Below are positions 30,242 through 42,294 of a DNA stretch of 64,000 nucleotides, piece by piece. This DNA comes from Heracleum sosnowskyi (taxonomy: Eukaryota; Streptophyta; Magnoliopsida; Apiales; Apiaceae). Position numbers and translations under genes: made by a program. The DNA lies in NCBI GenBank assembly GCA_030848705.1, contig CM061238.1:51747133-51811132 (forward strand). Reading direction: 5' to 3'. Position 1 is the first letter of the stretch. Each line of letters starts with the position of its first letter. The notes beneath the pieces were generated by a model, which was not told where the DNA came from, ran no database searches, and saw only the letters and a program-made list of their open reading frames with translations.

Positions 30242-31942
30242 TGAAAGATGTGTGTCCTAAATCCAATCATAGATGATGAGTTATGAGACACTTTGTTCAA
30301 TCTGATTCAAGTTTGTTTATATTAATAAAATGGTAATATGTTTTATAACGGGCTTTATCTATTTAAAGTGTTTAAATTAGATGATCCATAATATAGAGTA
30401 AAACTTTAATGTATTGTGATGAGATCATGATAATGAGACCTTAAAGATGATATAACTCTAAACTTAAATAGTTCCTGGTCGTATGATAATTAATTGGTAG
30501 TTAATTAATCCGCAAAGATCGGTACATACTATGTTTGCTTCATTATGAAGGATGTCTGTTCTCATAGGCATTTGTGTGGTGACACTATAGCTAGTATGTA
30601 GGTGCTTATTAGGAATAAGTTCATTGAACATGACTCGATCAGTTGAACAACCAATGGAGTTCACTCATGTGTCAGTAGTTATTCATATAGTGATGGTTGT
30701 ACAAGTGTCCTTTGACTTGAGATCATCATAGTTATCTTGTACACACTGAACTATACTTTGGTTTAGCTCTTAGTCTCGAGGGACAATAATTAGTGCTCTT
30801 CTAGGTATAGGAATTTGTGCACGAAGATGGTGAATGATCAATAAAGGATCTGCCCCTTCCAGTGAAGGAAGAGAATGACCTATGCTATTCCATTTATGCT
30901 AGTTCAGGAATCTCTTGCCAGAGTGAATGAAATTAGAAAGATGTTTCTAATTTGCATTAATCGGAACTAGGCATAGTGAATAGGAAAGCATATGATTAAA
31001 TTAAATAGGCTTGACACGAGATCCATGCCTTGTATTTAATCGGGACATTGCATGGTAGAAGGAATCAATTATACGGTAACTATTCACTGAATAGGTTCTT
31101 CGTATTCTAAGCAGTGAATTCATATTATCCGGATAGTCGTGATATGCTGAGAAGTATCCCTCACGATGTAGAATAAATATGATTAATTTTATTAATCGCA
31201 TTTAATGAATTAAAAGAATTCATATAAATGATAATAAAATTGTTTTATTGTTATTTATTTCTACTACCGGCTTAATTTTGAACCTACAGGGTCACACCAT
31301 AAAAGAGAATGATTTAATGGTGAAGGAAATAATTAATAATGGCTAGTCATTATTTATTTATGCAATAAATATTTGATAGCATTTTTATAATCAATTAAAT
31401 ATTATTTAATTAATTATAAAATTATTAAGAAGAGTTCTTAATATTATTAATTAAGAATTTAATTTAAGAAATTAAATTAAGTGAGAAAATTATTTTCTAA
31501 AGAGTTTAGAAAAAGAATTAATGATTAAAATAGTTTTAATTATTAATTAATTGATTAATGAGATTAATTAATTATATGGTTAATAATAATAATAATAATA
31601 ATATTTTATAGAAAAATATTCAGCTGATAATTTGCCTATAAATATATTGTTATAAACCCTATAACCTCTAATCCTAATTTCATAAGAAAGAAAATAGAGG
31701 CAACCCTAATTCTCTCTCAAGCCTTCTTCCTCACTCCATTGATTCAAGATCTTGGTGGATACCTGTGGAGTGCTTCACATATTCAGGAGCAGCTGCTAAG
31801 AGTCTCTATTCATCATCCTTGAATCGCTTTTAAAGGTTAGTAATCGATTCTTTAATTTTATCCATGAATCATATGCGGTTTTACGGGTTTTATGCGTAAT
31901 AAATTATTATCCATGCTTTCGCGTATGCAATAAAACCCAACA
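30242..31942. mobile_element. Solo LTR, 1.7 kb, inside CACTA-1
   Basis: Starts TGAAAGATGTG and ends AAAACCCAACA, with the 5-bp duplication attta at 30237-30241 and 31943-31947. There is no internal region or second LTR, so recombination between LTRs has probably removed the rest. It holds a TATA-like box (cctataaatata near 31637) and a typical plant LTR 3' section. The family is unknown; the tgtgtcctaaatccaatcat opening suggests Ty1/copia. Confidence 0.8.
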
Positions 31943-32027
31943 ATTTAATGGATAACTGCAAGTCATGTGGCCACAGTGGAAAATCCTAATTTATTCCTAG
32001 TTTAATTTTCATGTTACCATGTACCAG

Positions 32028-32150
32028 GTTTTACGCGATGAAAAATGGAAAGATGAAGATGCAATGTCGTTGGTTCCTGGTGATATAGTTAGCATCAAAC
32101 TAGGAGACATTTTTCCTTCTCATGCACACGTGCTAGAAGGAGGAGCTTGA
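32028..32150 (+). pseudogene. Captured exon of a plasma-membrane H+-ATPase gene
   Basis: After a GTACCAG acceptor the frame reads VLRDEKWKDEDAMSLVPG and then DIVSIKLGDIFPSHAHVLEGG, ending in TGA. This matches the actuator-domain stretch of P3A-type plasma-membrane proton pumps (family pattern VLRDG-W-E-A-LVPGDI-S-KLGDI-PADARLLEG). Substitutions such as PADA to PSHA, and the premature stop where the parent continues into DPLKIDQ, show decay. The real protein has about 950 residues, so only about 40 are present. The exon border agrees with the splice acceptor, so genomic DNA with introns was captured, not a cDNA. Confidence 0.85.
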
Positions 32151-33097
32151 TGACGTGCGTTTCGAGACTCTTGGCCATGTCCAAAGATTTGTGTACTAGA
32201 TTATTAACCAGTACTACTAGCTAGCTGCCTGTATTTTCTACTATCATGTGAACTTCAACCTAAACAGTTTGGTTTCTTTTGTTGGTTTACTGGCCAAGTT
32301 TACTTTTGTACTCTTTCAAGTTGGATGATATGTAAGGTGGATGATCTGTACAATGTGGAAAGTGAATGAATTTTGTAAATGATGATGGTATGTAAGGAGT
32401 TAGAATTGTCGGATGAAATGTTATGTCTTGGTGCCTTTATTTTTGTTGAATGGATTTTGTTATTTATCTACGACCATTATAGTTTGTTCTTGTTTTTGGC
32501 ATGGTTTTGGTATTTTATGGTACTAATTTGGTCTTTGTAGTATTTTATAACATCGGTTTTTGACTGATGTCTTGAAGTGATTAGAGATCAGTTTCTGACC
32601 GATGTCTAAGAGAACTTACTAGATCGGTTTCGAAACCAAAAATGATGTTAAAGGGACCAATTAGACATCGTTTTTCTTGTAAAACTGATGTTTGATTATG
32701 TTTATAACATCATTTTGATGCCAATAAACGATGTCAAAAATGATCTAATACATCGGGCATAAACTGATGTGAAAGCCTTAGACATTTCTCTACACCGACA
32801 AAGACATTGGTTCAAAAGTTGCCAGACATCGGGTAAAAACCGATGTCTATTGATGTTTTTCTAGTAATGTATATATGATTGAGATATCCTTACAAATTAA
32901 GCCCTATAAGATTGCTGAAAATTCTCCAAGAAAATCGGACTTCAACAGATTCTGGGTGGAGTAAAACAACTTGCTGAAATCACCAAACAGCTAGCTGAAA
33001 GCAACCTGCACTACAATTCCTGTAAATACTATAATAGCATGCCAAAATACAAAATTAGCTTGCTGAAATGTGATCATCAAAATTTCAGAGAGTATCA

Positions 33098-33113
33098 ATC
33101 TCCCCCTTTTTGA
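33098..33113 (-). other. Copia-2 polypurine tract
   Basis: The minus strand reads tcaaaaagggggagat next to the LTR end at 33097. The core is the same as in copia-1, A1, A2 and B. Confidence 0.8.
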
Positions 33114-33498
33114 TGATTACATACACAAATTTTAGGAAAGGATTTTCTTCCCCTAAATTCATGCATTCCTGCATCCCTGTACTAATTATGAGCATTTAGC
33201 AATAAACTACATAATATTTAATCATAACAAATCAGCACAAAAACCACATAACACATAAGCATTAACCACATAAACATTAAGCCATTTAAACTCAGTAGAA
33301 AATAAGTCAACTACCACAATCATGTTAAACAAGTCTAACAAAAGCAACTTATAATAGGTCTAACAACAAGATTCTAACATAATAAGTTAAGCATGATAAA
33401 CCAAGTCTGCAAAATAAACTAAGTCATTAACTAAAGACCATCCCTCCTAAAATATTCTCCATCTTAATCATTAAAAGGAAGAAAATAAGGCAGCAAAC
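33114..33498 (-). other. Copia-2 3' untranslated region
   Basis: Non-coding, A-rich on the + strand, with repeated aacataa/aagtctaac words. No RT or RNase H sequence is present in the 400 bases between the last coding stop and the polypurine tract. Confidence 0.6.
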
Positions 33499-35000
33499 TT
33501 AAGCCTTAGAAACAACATTGTCATCCAAAAGTCCATCACCCGGTGCATCCAAAGAACGCTGATCTGCAGTGTTAGCAACAGTGCCAGAATTTGTAGCAGT
33601 CTGAATGTGAACTGTGTCTTTCTGATTAGCAGTAACTCCAGACTTTGCTTTCCTGCTGAAATCAGTTCCAGTTGGCTGTTTATACCTACATTGATATCAT
33701 CTTCCTCGTCTCTTGACAGATAAATATTAGATTCTTGAAATGAAACATCAATAGATTCTTCAACAATAAGTTTAGATTCATTATAAACTCTATATGTTCT
33801 ACTTGTTAAAGAATAACCAAAAAATATTGCTTTATGAGATTTAGCATCGAATTTACCATCTCTATCAATAATTTTGAGTACAAAGCACCTTGATCCAAAG
33901 ACTTTGAAGTAGCCAATGTTTGGCTTCTTGTTCCTTAGTAATTCATAAGGATTTTTGTTGAGAATAGGCCTGATAAGCACCCTGTTAAGAACATAGCAAG
34001 CTGTGTTGACTGCTTCTGCCCAGAAACTTCTTGGCAGCTTGTTTTCTTGCATCAGTGTCCTTTCTGTTTCCTGCAAAGACCTGTTCTTTCTCTCCACAAC
34101 CCCATTTTGCTGTGGAGTTCTTGGAGCGGAGAATTCGTGAGTAATTCTTCTATCTTCACAATATGAGATAAAGCCTTTTTGGAATTCACCACCTCGATCA
34201 CTCCTTATATCTACAAGTCTTGTTTCAAGCTTGTTCTCAAGCAACTTTATTAGCTTCTCAAATTCACTAAAAGCACAATCTTTAGTACGAAGAAACAATA
34301 TTCAAGTAAATCTATAATAATCATCTACAATTACGAATGCATATTGTTTACCTCCAATACTTTTATATGCTTCTGGACCAAACAAGTCTAAATGTAGAAG
34401 CTTTGAAGGTTTAGAAGTTCATACCATATTCTTTGATTTCTGTGGGGTCCTGATTTGTTTGCCTAATTGACAAGCCAAACAGGTTTCCTTCTTGACATAC
34501 TTCAATTTGGGCAATCCTCGAACTAGCTTCTTTGCAGACAGCTTGATGAGTAAGTCCATGTGAGCATGTCCTAGCCTTATATGCCAAAGATCTGGATTTG
34601 TATCAACTGCAGCTAAATAGCATGCTGAATCCTGCATCTCAAAGTCCAAAATATAGATATTTCCCTCCCTTCTAGCGACTAGGGGGACTTTGTTAGTGCC
34701 AACATTAATAGTACATTTCTCTTTATCAAAATTAACAGTATGTCCATCATCAAATAATTGACTTATACTAAGCAAATTATACTTGAGGCCTTGAACATAT
34801 TATACTTTATCAATAGAAATGATACTATTACCAATTGTTCCTTTGCCAAGAATTCAGAGTGTTTTGCTATCACCAATTGTAACACTTTCACCATTTTTTA
34901 TCTTGAGGCTAAGGAACTGAGATTTGTCACCACACATATGTCTTGTACATCCACTATCCAATATCCATTGATTTGCATTGACCTTGACCACAAGACATAC
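33499..35000 (-). pseudogene. Copia-2 protease-integrase, RT absent, frameshifted
   Basis: The minus strand opens at 35000, just after a TTTTGTAG acceptor-like sequence, and gives WILDSGCTRHMCGDKS (protease). The gag-pre-integrase region (34775-34419) has LWHIRLGHAHMDLL and CLACQLGK, and the integrase core (34298 on) has RSDRGGEF and NGVVERKNRS. Stops or shifts break it near 34790 and 34300. Near 33660 the correct frame moves, and the product ends with a Ser/Thr/Asp-rich tail DGLLDDNVVSKA and TAA (33499-33501). RT and RNase H are missing entirely. Like copia-1, this is a copia element that retains integrase but has lost RT. It is an old copy. Confidence 0.8.
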
Positions 35001-35025
35001 CTACAAAACAATAACAAACAACTCA
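35001..35025 (-). promoter_or_regulatory. Candidate splice acceptor at copia-2 gag/pol junction
   Basis: After the gag stop TGA (35025-35023) the minus strand has a T-rich tract ending in TTTTGTAG, and the pol frame opens at the very next base. The TAG at 35003-35001 is itself a stop in the pol frame. Pol is +1 relative to gag, exactly as in copia-1. Confidence 0.5.
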
Positions 35026-36122
35026 ACGTTTTGGTACCCATATTTGTATGGGTCCAACATGGTTAGTTGATAAAACATAAAGAGCATTTAAATTAGATTT
35101 CTTGATCCACATTTGAATCACTTTGGGTGCTTGATTTCTTGTTCCTTTGGTTCTACCAGACTGATAACGGAAATCTATTTGTCCATTCCAGTAAGCTGAT
35201 TCTGCATTCTGAGCTCTGCAATATTTTGACAAATGACCTTTCTCCCCACATTTGTAGCATATTCTCCATGGCATATCATAGTTATATGGAGTACCATGTT
35301 TGCCTTCATATTGAAAAGCCTTGTCCTTTGATGTAGAAGCCATTCCAAGTCCTTCTTTATCTATTGGAACCTTTGTTCGTTTCATGATTGTGTTTAATAC
35401 TTCCTCTCCTTGAACAAATTTTCCCATGCCTTTCACAAGTTTTGCTATCTCAGCTTCGAGTTCTTTACTCTTTCCAGCTTGCCGGAATACTTCCATTGAA
35501 CATGATTCCCTGATGTTGAAAGTCTCCAAACATGCATCGCGTGCATCTATTTCTTCTTTCAGCTCGCTTAGTTCCTTCGTCAACGTGTCATTTCTTTTGA
35601 GGAGCAGCTTTTTGAACCCTTCAAGCTGTGTTAGCTTTCCCTTTAGATCAGAAATGAGATCTTCATGACTGCTTGATGGAGTCTTTTCAGCCATAAGATC
35701 AGAAATGATCTTTCGAAGAAAAACATTTTTCTTTCCAAGCTCATTGTTCTCATTCTTTAATTCCATGAACTCCACAATAAATATAGTACTATGTCTCTGC
35801 ATGGTAAGTTCATTTAATGAATGAGTACTAGAATTTGAATCAGAATTTATAGAATTTACCTCACTACTACTGTCATCCGGATCTGAAGCATCACTTTCTA
35901 CAAGGCCATCTTCAGTGACTCCTCGTATTTTGTATCCTCCTCATCAAGACCAATAAGAGCTAGGTTTACCATCTCATCACCTGATTCATCATCAGAAGCT
36001 AAATCTTCATCATCACTCCATGTCATAAGAGCTTTAGATTTCTTTCTATCCTTTGAGGCAGCTTGCTGCTTTGGCTTGTTTTTCAGCTTGTAACAGTCCC
36101 TTTTGAAGTGTCCCTTCTTGCC
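35023..36122 (-). pseudogene. Copia-2 gag, cut by CACTA-2
   Basis: Two blocks in related frames. The first, 36122-35898, has a CCHC knuckle GKKGHFKRDC whose first Cys codons lie beyond the CACTA-2 insertion, followed by a Lys-rich then acidic region (WSDDEDLASDDESGDE). The second, 35802-35023, has a long coiled-coil segment (MELKNENNELGKKNVFLRK..., KELEAEIAKLVKGMGKF), a second knuckle CYKCGEKGHLSKYC and the end IQIWVPKR. At least one frameshift separates them near 35850. A coiled coil and a second knuckle after the first are also the layout of copia-1 gag and are typical of Sirevirus-type Gag. Confidence 0.8.
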
Positions 36123-36284
36123 CACTACACCATAGATGGGCTATAACAACTCCATATTATGGTTACTATAGGGCCTAAATCAGTTGTCATAGAGTCTATT
36201 GCAATGCTTTTGGCAAAATTGGGCGTTAACTTTGCTTGGGTTGGCATAAGCTCCTATAACAATGAGTTACTACCATACAGCAAC
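36123..36284 (+). mobile_element. Left end of CACTA-2
   Basis: Begins CACTACACCATAGATGGG within the copia-2 gag frame, followed by tataacaac / tatagg subterminal words. The next 14 kb is gypsy-2; CACTA-2 continues at 50284. The right end, which should carry CCATAGTGTAGTG-like sequence and a gcc duplication, is beyond the insertions to the right and not in the window. Confidence 0.7.
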
Positions 36285-39200
36285 TGTAACAGCCCCAAAT
36301 CCGGGGTCAGGGATTTAGGGTCGTCACGGTCCATATACTCCTTGCCTTACCCGTATTACTCACACTGTGCATAATTCACCTGCTCATGACCCCACAATAT
36401 ATGTCTCTCTCTCACACACACACAGGTTAGAGTCTCAGAAACGACACAATACAACAACTGCGGAATAAATAATTTTTATTACAATACCCAAATGTCTTTT
36501 GAATTTGTCACTGATACAATTTCTAAGTAATGTTACATTACCAACTTAGTCTTCTGATGCTCACAATCCTCTCATACCATTCATATCTATACATTAGTTG
36601 AATACCAAAAGCTGTAGCCTGATTCGATTGGTTCGTACTACTCTTCGGGATCACTGCTAGAAACTGTTTATGGAAACGCCTTGCGGGGTATGTGCCGTCC
36701 CATTGGCATCCTGCTTCGCTGCTATATAATATATATAAAATAATAGCAAGAGTGAGCGATAGCTCAGCAAGATAATGAAAGTATGGCATAATTCTGCCTT
36801 TAATTCAACCCAGAAATAAAGCGGGTATAAGACAATAATTTGTCAAAATATCTCGATACTGAAATCATTTCCTTATCGGAATGTATTCCAAAAACAGTAC
36901 CATTGTTGTATTTCAAATATCATTTCCATAATATTCTGCAACTTTCGATATTCATACTATGAACAAAGTTCTAGTACAATATAAAAGATGAGGTTTGAAA
37001 GTAAACCAATATAGCCTTTCCAAAAATTATCTGCTATGTGAGCAGAATACCAACATATAACTTAAAAGATGAAGTTATAAGGAAAATTCAATATAAGGTT
37101 TCCGTAACCCAAAATCCACTTATGCATATGTATCTTAGTAAAGTTTTACCAGAGTCAAACTCATAAAATAAAAGATGAAGTTACAAGGATTTATTGTAAC
37201 TTCATTTCGAACACTTTTCGACCCCCTGCCAACATGACCGGTAAACCTGTACCACAGTGTCATCCTTGGTCCCTTTCAATACATGTTGCAGAATCCCTCT
37301 GTCAACATGATCGGTAAACCTGTACCAATGGAGTCATCCGTGGTCCCTTTCAGTACATGTTGCAGAATTATCCAAAATGGATGATGAACCAATACTGGAG
37401 CCTTCTCCGCGCCCGTCGTACCAACCTTACTATGATCAGTAGCAGGTTGTACAACAAAAATATGTTTTCTACATGTAGATGGAAGTATCACGACAGCCTG
37501 ACATTGTCTACCGCCTTTCTGGATCTCCCGGCCCATTTGGGGCAATAAGGTGATGGATCGGCGCGACTCGACCTCTTACACATGCTCCTAGTTCAGATGA
37601 AATCCATGACTCTGAAACGTAAAGATCGTCTTCCTTTCCCCAAGTGTAATACTTGTTGATACGACTCCACTCAGTAGTTATATCTAGCTTGGAAAGGAAG
37701 ATTCTCCAATATTTCCCAAGCTATTGCTTGTTAATGGATATCGACTTGTTCCATGAATTTACCCCTCGATCGTTGAGGTGGTAACACAATATTTGACTTG
37801 CAGCAACTAAATTGCTTCGAGAAAATATCTGTCCCCTGACAGTTTTGAGTTGAGAGTTTAAAAAAAGTAGCAGTCACTTAAATCAGGTTTCCCATATTTT
37901 TGATAGTTGAGCGAGCATTTAAATCCTCTTTAAAAGACAGATTTAAATGGAAAAACATTGTTTTGGGAACCTCTTTTTGATTTACGAATACTTAATAATA
38001 CTTATTAAATAAGTAAATCTTAAATGAATATTTGAAAATAATATTCCTTAAGTAAGTAATCCTCAAATGAATATTTGAAAATAATATTCATTAAATAAAT
38101 AATCCTCAAATGAATATTTACAATAATATTCATTAAATAAATAATTAATCTTCAAACGAATATTTAAAAATAATATTCATTAAATAAATAATCCTCAAAT
38201 GAATATTCACAATAATATTCTTCGATTAAATAAACCTCAAATGAATATCTGAAATAATATTCCTTAATTAATAAACCTCATTTGAATATTCGAACCTAAT
38301 ATTCATTAAATAATTAAATCTCAAATGAATATTCAAAAGTAATATTCATTAAATAAATAATCAATCCTCGAATGAATATTCAAAGGTAATATTCATTAAA
38401 CAATTAAATAACTTTCAAGTGAATATTCAAACATACTATTCATTACATAATCCCCAAATGAATAGTACTCTGCCGCTGGAATCCCTCCGGGTTTCCACGA
38501 CTATCTATATAACAAAATATCGACTCCCGGTCTAGAGTCGAAACAATAAACCTGCTCTTATCTATAGAGCTACAAGGTACACCGGTTTATAACTACTTTA
38601 TCTCAAAGCTCATATATAAACCAAAATCAAACTCTATTTTATACAATATATAACATGTATCGCAAAACTGTATAACTCCACACATGGCAAAAGCAGTAAT
38701 ATATAATCAATACTTCAAGGTATAGATTTAGAAAACTTGCCACAATACTTGCAACAAAGATTTGGTATATAAATTGGGAATACACAAGTATTGAACATTG
38801 GAAAATATACATACTCTGAATAATAGAGTAAGGTTTATTAAACTTGCCTGATGCTCGAGAAGTGATAGGGTTCGCGACGATGCCGGACAATCTAGACAAA
38901 GTCAAAGAAAACGCACGATTAATCCCCTGGATAATCCACTTGTACTCAATGCTTAAACACGTAAGCGAAACACAACCAAGGCATTACTAGCTCGTTATAG
39001 GCTCATACTAAGTCCATGTTAATCGACAATTACTTAAGTCGTAGGTTTAGTCCGAAATCGATCCTCGAATACAAGTTATACTTAACCATTTACAACATTG
39101 GTTTCTAAGTCATGTTCTTAGTGGTTTTCACTTGCGCAACCTCGGCTAACACATTTTTATAAAATCGAAAAATAATCGTTTTAATACGAATCTTTTTCGC

Positions 39201-40933
39201 GAGCCTTTCTAACTGTCTCTAGTATTATTCCTCAGAGTTTAACATTTTAATATGGCTTCTAAGTGGTCCAAATATAGCCTCAAAGTGACTGACCAGAGAT
39301 GGGTTGTTCCTCCGAACGACGTTTACTAAAACTCACTTTTCTCCTAAACCGTAAATCGGATTAACATGATTCTTGCGCTCACGTAAACTAGAAACGAGGC
39401 TCTACACACTCATGTTTATCATTGAACCAAAAGAGGCAGTTAAGCTTTCGGATTATAGGCAGTTTATAGAGTTACCGAAAATCGGGCATTACGACGGCTT
39501 AAAATCGAATAATCCAATTTTGTCACAACATAACCAAGCCACACCGGGCATACCATACATCCACAACCTCAACAAACAACCATCATAAACCTCTAAGGTC
39601 AGAGGTGTGGCTACAATCCAACACCCACCATTTTTCATATTTCACAAAGTTAAATAACAACTAAAATACTTAGACATGATCTCTTAAGCTTATAACATCA
39701 AACAATCATCAAAACTCATATGAACTCAAAGGGTGGGTTAGGGTTTTACCTCCTTGGATGCTCTAACAACACTATCAAGTGTTTATAAACCTTTAACAAG
39801 CTTTAGATGGTCCTTAAAGTGCTAAATCCTTAAGATCAAAACAAGAAAACCACTTGAAGTTACTATTCATCCTTATCTTGTAAAATCCATAACAAATCGA
39901 AACATAAGAGTTCGGTTCTAAAATTTTTACCCGACCTTGGGCTCTTCATAAGCTTTCGTTTGAGTTATAGATCGCCCAATTTGAAGCTTCCTAGCTAGGG
40001 TTTTGAGCCCCATCTTTCCGCTGGACAGAAACTGGACAGTTTGGGTTCTCCGACTTGGGGAAGCGATTTGGCTAGGCTACACTCCTTTGTTGTCCATAAA
40101 GTTTTGAACGAATGTTGCCCATGGAGTGAAGAAGCTGTGGTTAAAATTTGGTGATTTATCGATGGATAGAAATGGAGTTATGGATTTGTCTTTGGACTCT
40201 GTTTCTGCTGAGCAGAAGGGGGGGGAGAGAGTTCTTCTCTCCTTTTCTTTTTGTTTTGGTTAATTAATAAAATGCTGATATTTTGTGGTTAAAGGGGTGA
40301 GTCATCACCTTTAATTGCTTAGTCATTGGACATGTGTCAAGCATGCAAGAGCTTAGCTAAAGTAGCTTTACTGGTTCGTTTCCTTTCACATGGATGATCC
40401 AAATGTTGCATCCCTCGAATTAATCTTGTTACATGTTACTTCCATGTCTATATTTAATCCTGTAAATGTTGCCTTGTTCCTCTTGAAACGATGCGAAATA
40501 TTTCCTAAAAAGAGCGAATAAAACTCTACGCGATTCTCGCAGTGAATAGTAACTATTCACTATTCACTCCAACAATCGAATCCTTAAATCGACTTTAATA
40601 AAATAATAAAATTCCAAAATATTAAATCCTCAAATCCTCAATTTTAATATCTCATTTCTTGAATATAATAATATATAATTCACTGCCCGGTCAAATACTA
40701 TACCAAAATAAAACTTGGAATTTCTGAATTCCGATCGTCTTTGCATTCACTTATTTACTCCGTAGATCACTAATATGGCTTTGGAATATCCACACTACGT
40801 CTCGTACATAGGTGGCATGAAAAATTTTCTTAACCCTCAAAATCACTATTCATCCACCAAATTCACTATTCACTGATGCACTTAATCATAATAAGAAAAG
40901 TTTTAAATTTTACCAAAAATTCGGGTTATTACA
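36285..40933 (-). repeat. Gypsy-2 3' LTR (4.65 kb)
   Basis: Contains no supported coding region; several open frames of 60-110 codons are repeated in both LTRs but look like chance. Includes an AT-rich tandem block (37980-38465), a CT/CA microsatellite near the left end and a poly-G run near 40220. Confidence 0.92.
37980..38465. repeat. LTR-internal tandem array of about 45-bp AT-rich units
   Basis: About ten degenerate units with core aaatgaatatt(t/c)...aataatattcattaaat. Each contains gaatatt and its complement aatattc, so the array is rich in short inverted repeats. The partner LTR has the same array at about 47320-47800. Confidence 0.85.
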
Positions 40934-40950
40934 GTCTCCCCTCCTTAAAA
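40934..40950 (-). other. Gypsy-2 polypurine tract
   Basis: The minus strand reads ttttaaggaggggagac directly upstream of the 3' LTR. Confidence 0.85.
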
Positions 40951-40966
40951 GGATTCCGTCCCGGAA

Positions 40967-41211
40967 TCAGCTTAGGAATAACTGGGGGTACTTCTCTTCC
41001 ATTGCACTTTCTAACTCCCAAGTGGATTCTTCCACTTCTTGATTCTCCACAAACCTCTCACTAGCTTGGCAACCTCATCACTTAGAACTTGCTCTTTTCT
41101 ATCCGTGATTTCCACGGGTTGTCCTTTGTAAGTCAGACCAGGTTGTATATCTACCTGCTCGTACTCTAACATATGTCGGGCATCTATAGTATACCGTCGT
41201 AGCATTGACAC
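40967..41211 (-). pseudogene. Gypsy-2 integrase C-terminus and chromodomain remnant
   Basis: The minus strand reads SMLRRYTIDARHMLEYEQVD and then LTYKGQPVEITDRKEQVL, the end of a Ty3/gypsy integrase. After a frameshift near 41050 it continues VEESTWELESAMEEKYPQL to TGA (40967-40969). The E-E-S-T-W-E-L-E pattern is the chromodomain signature, which makes this a chromovirus. The catalytic DDE region is absent. Confidence 0.8.
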
Positions 41212-42294
41212 ATGAACCCTGTTATGACCATTCTACAAGTTTGGGGGGTAAGGCTGGCTCGTAGGCCACCTTCCTGACGCGTTTTAAAATCTCAGATGGC
41301 CCAATGAATCTCGGGCTCAACTTCCCTTTCTTTCCAAATCTCAATAATTCTTTCCATGGAGATACCTTTAGCATCACGAATCTCTAACCTCATATTCTCT
41401 ATCTTGTTTGTATAGAAATACACCAGCATAAACTTGCTTGTCATTCATCAACTTGCCATTTAGCTTATCAATAGCAGTACTATCTCTATACTCGCGGGCT
41501 TAGTCTGCATGCTTTCTCTGTCTGTCTTGGTTGTCACTAGCCGCTTGTTGGTGAAATCTTTTGTCTTTCTAGTTTGTTGGACTAACTTGGGTTTTGTGTA
41601 AAATCTCATCCTTTAATTCCCGATCATTCGGAATCCATCTCTGTCTCATTTTAATTAAGGGTATCGGCCACCACATTGGCCTTCCCCGGATGGTAGTGTA
41701 TCTCCCAGTCATAATCCTAGGTCAATTCTAGCCATTTCTCTATCTCATGTTATCTACTATCACAGGTAACTCAAAGCCAATTCATTACATTCCATAAAAT
41801 TTGTGGGTGCATTAGTCAACCCAAAATAACCTCGCTGAAAACTCGAAGTGTCTATTCCAAGTACGAATCGCAGTCTTGGGTATATCCTCGGATTTAACTT
41901 CCAACTGGTGATACCCAGTTCTTAAATAAATTGGAAATACACAGCGTTCTTCCGCTGATCAAACAATCATTTATAAGGGTACCTATTCTCCATGTCGAAC
42001 TCATACAACTCTCGAGGTTCGATGCATAATCTTGTGCTAACATCTTTTTCTCTTACAACAACACCGGGCTCTCCACGGTGGTACACTGGGTCTTATCATA
42101 TTCTTGCCCATCAATTCTTGTAACTGAGTCACTAACTCTTTCATTCCCACGATACTTTGAATACCCGGTATTCATTCTCATGTCATCCAAATCGATATCT
42201 GGTAGCTCATTAAAACCTTGTACAATCTCCCAAAACTATTGTAGTTTCCTTTATACTTCGTGTCTCTTTTCTTGGCGTCAACCATAAGAGCTAA

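Larger units (their letters stand above)
27868..32869 (+). mobile_element. CACTA-1, gene-fragment-carrying CACTA transposon
   Basis: The left end CACTACTAGAAAACGGTCAA and right end pair as an inverted repeat of about 29 bp (right end, read inward, CATTACTAGAAAAACATCAA). A 3-bp duplication tat lies at 27865-27867 and 32870-32872. Subterminal zones are packed with 'acatcggttt' / 'aaccgatgt' words in both orientations (27890-28015 and 32550-32850), the expected transposase-binding repeats. There is no TNP2-type transposase. The interior instead holds gene-like pieces: a leader-like stretch (28150-28470), a spliceable exon (29380-29501), a solo LTR (30242-31942) and an H+-ATPase exon (32028-32150). 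It is therefore non-autonomous and transduplicating. Confidence 0.9.
26870..33097 (-). repeat. Copia-2 3' LTR, interrupted by CACTA-1
   Basis: The right end is firm: gagagtatca (33097), followed by the minus-strand polypurine tract. The left end is estimated from the position of cacacctagaggggatgggtg, a phrase that lies close to the outer edge in related LTRs. CACTA-1 occupies 27868-32869. The remaining LTR is about 1.2 kb and carries at least six GCTGAA words on the + strand. The other LTR of this element is not in the window. Confidence 0.55.

Noticed and set aside
32028..32150. A functional H+-ATPase gene
   Set aside because: Only one decayed exon with a premature stop is present inside a transposon; no neighbouring ATPase exons are found.
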